Below, piece by piece: positions 63,426 to 64,000 of a stretch of 64,000 nt of DNA. The position numbers and the translations under genes are program-made. The notes beneath the pieces are model-generated. The model ran no database searches and was not told where the DNA came from. It worked only from the letters and a program-made list of their open reading frames with translations. The DNA lies in NCBI RefSeq assembly GCF_037975245.1, contig NC_092580.1:18836501-18900500 (forward strand), given 5' to 3'. Each line of letters opens with the position of its first letter. Within the stretch, counting starts at the first letter, position 1. This stretch comes from Apostichopus japonicus. Its lineage: Eukaryota; Echinodermata; Holothuroidea; Aspidochirotida; Stichopodidae.

Positions 63426-64000
63426 CAGTGGCGTTGCCAAGGGATGGTCTGGGGGGGGGGGACACGTGCCCTCCCCCAAAAAGATCTTGCCCCAGGTGCC
63501 CCCCAAGATGCGATTTGTAGTTTTAAAAAAACATACTCAAATAAAAACTTTTTTACAAAGGACGAAATGTATTAAGTTGATCAATAAAACTTCTTTCCAC
63601 CGACCATCACAATAACCAGTTGTATCTCACTAACAAGGCCACAGAGGCTCCGGTGTGAACCGCTAGTGTGCTTAAACTTCACTACTACCCTCCATGAATT
63701 TCAATTTCAAGTTTTAGCACTGTTATCAAAGCAAAAGGGTTAATTTCCATTGTTTGTATAACTTTTTTATTCGCCTCAATTAAAATCATAACTATCGGAC
63801 AGAGTATAAGCCCGAAAATTCTTGAACATAAGTTACTTCAAGTTGCAAAATATAGCACCAGATTGCATCTAATCAAAAATTTCTCAGGGAGGATAACCCC
63901 TCCCCTTAGACCCCTCCCACAGGACGCTATTCACACATAAACATTGTGCCCCCTAATTAAGTGCTGTGCCCTCCCTGTGCCCCCCCCCCCCCCGATTGAA
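63426..64000. mobile_element. left end of a further CAGTGGCG-type DNA element (truncated by window)
   Basis: Begins CAGTGGCGTTGCCAAGGG, a terminus of the kind common on hAT-like elements (CAGTGGCG plus GCCA). Long G- and C-runs with GTGCCC motifs follow, recurring again from about 63893 to the window end. The 8 bp before it are TCTGCGTA, the candidate left target duplication. The right terminus is not in the window, so superfamily and length cannot be confirmed. No coding sequence is evident. Confidence 0.45.

Noticed and set aside
1-64000. CRISPR arrays, operons or other prokaryotic systems
   Set aside because: Spliced exons and animal-type repeats show this is a eukaryotic nuclear locus. 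The only regular array is the 59-bp minisatellite, which lacks variable spacers.

Overview
This is a eukaryotic, AT-rich, gene-poor window, very probably from a marine invertebrate animal (a deuterostome such as an echinoderm would fit, but nothing here fixes the phylum). It shows spliced coding exons with GT/AG borders, non-autonomous DNA transposons, a tRNA-derived SINE, a minisatellite and many microsatellites. No operons or ribosome-binding sites were seen, and no open frame longer than about 140 codons.

One gene is recognisable with confidence: DCP1, the EVH1-domain activator of the mRNA-decapping enzyme, on the minus strand. Three consecutive coding exons can be read. Exon 1 (60390-60518) carries the start codon and residues 1-43. 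Exon 2 (59292-59332) encodes a 13-residue block plus two bases. Exon 3 (4156-4283) encodes the NRL-x-MHN core of the EVH1 fold. The reading frame is continuous across both junctions (phase 0, then phase 2), so exon 3 follows exon 2 directly. Intron 1 is 1,057 bp. Intron 2 is about 55.0 kb and makes up most of the window. The remaining exons (rest of EVH1, C-terminal trimerisation region) lie beyond position 1.

The giant intron holds two convincing hAT-type MITE-like elements (9210-10609; 47557-48808, the latter with a perfect 8-bp target duplication). It also holds a Ser/Leu-tRNA-derived SINE (45530-45789), a 59-bp minisatellite (34491-35070) and two roughly 250-bp dispersed copies at 39.5 and 42.9 kb. 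A further repeat family ends in a splice-donor-like GGAGACAGGTAAG and has about ten full or partial copies. Many short G- or C-runs form potential quadruplexes. Two stretches (26.1-26.4 kb and 36.0-36.4 kb) look like homeodomain-rich regulatory DNA.

Upstream of DCP1 exon 1 (60519-62110) the sequence is richer in CpG and probably contains the DCP1 promoter. It may also hold the first exon of a head-to-head neighbour on the plus strand near 62082. The right edge carries the start of a third CAGTGGCG-ended element (63426 onward) that runs out of the window. Nearly all other open frames are short and unrecognisable, and I do not annotate them as genes.
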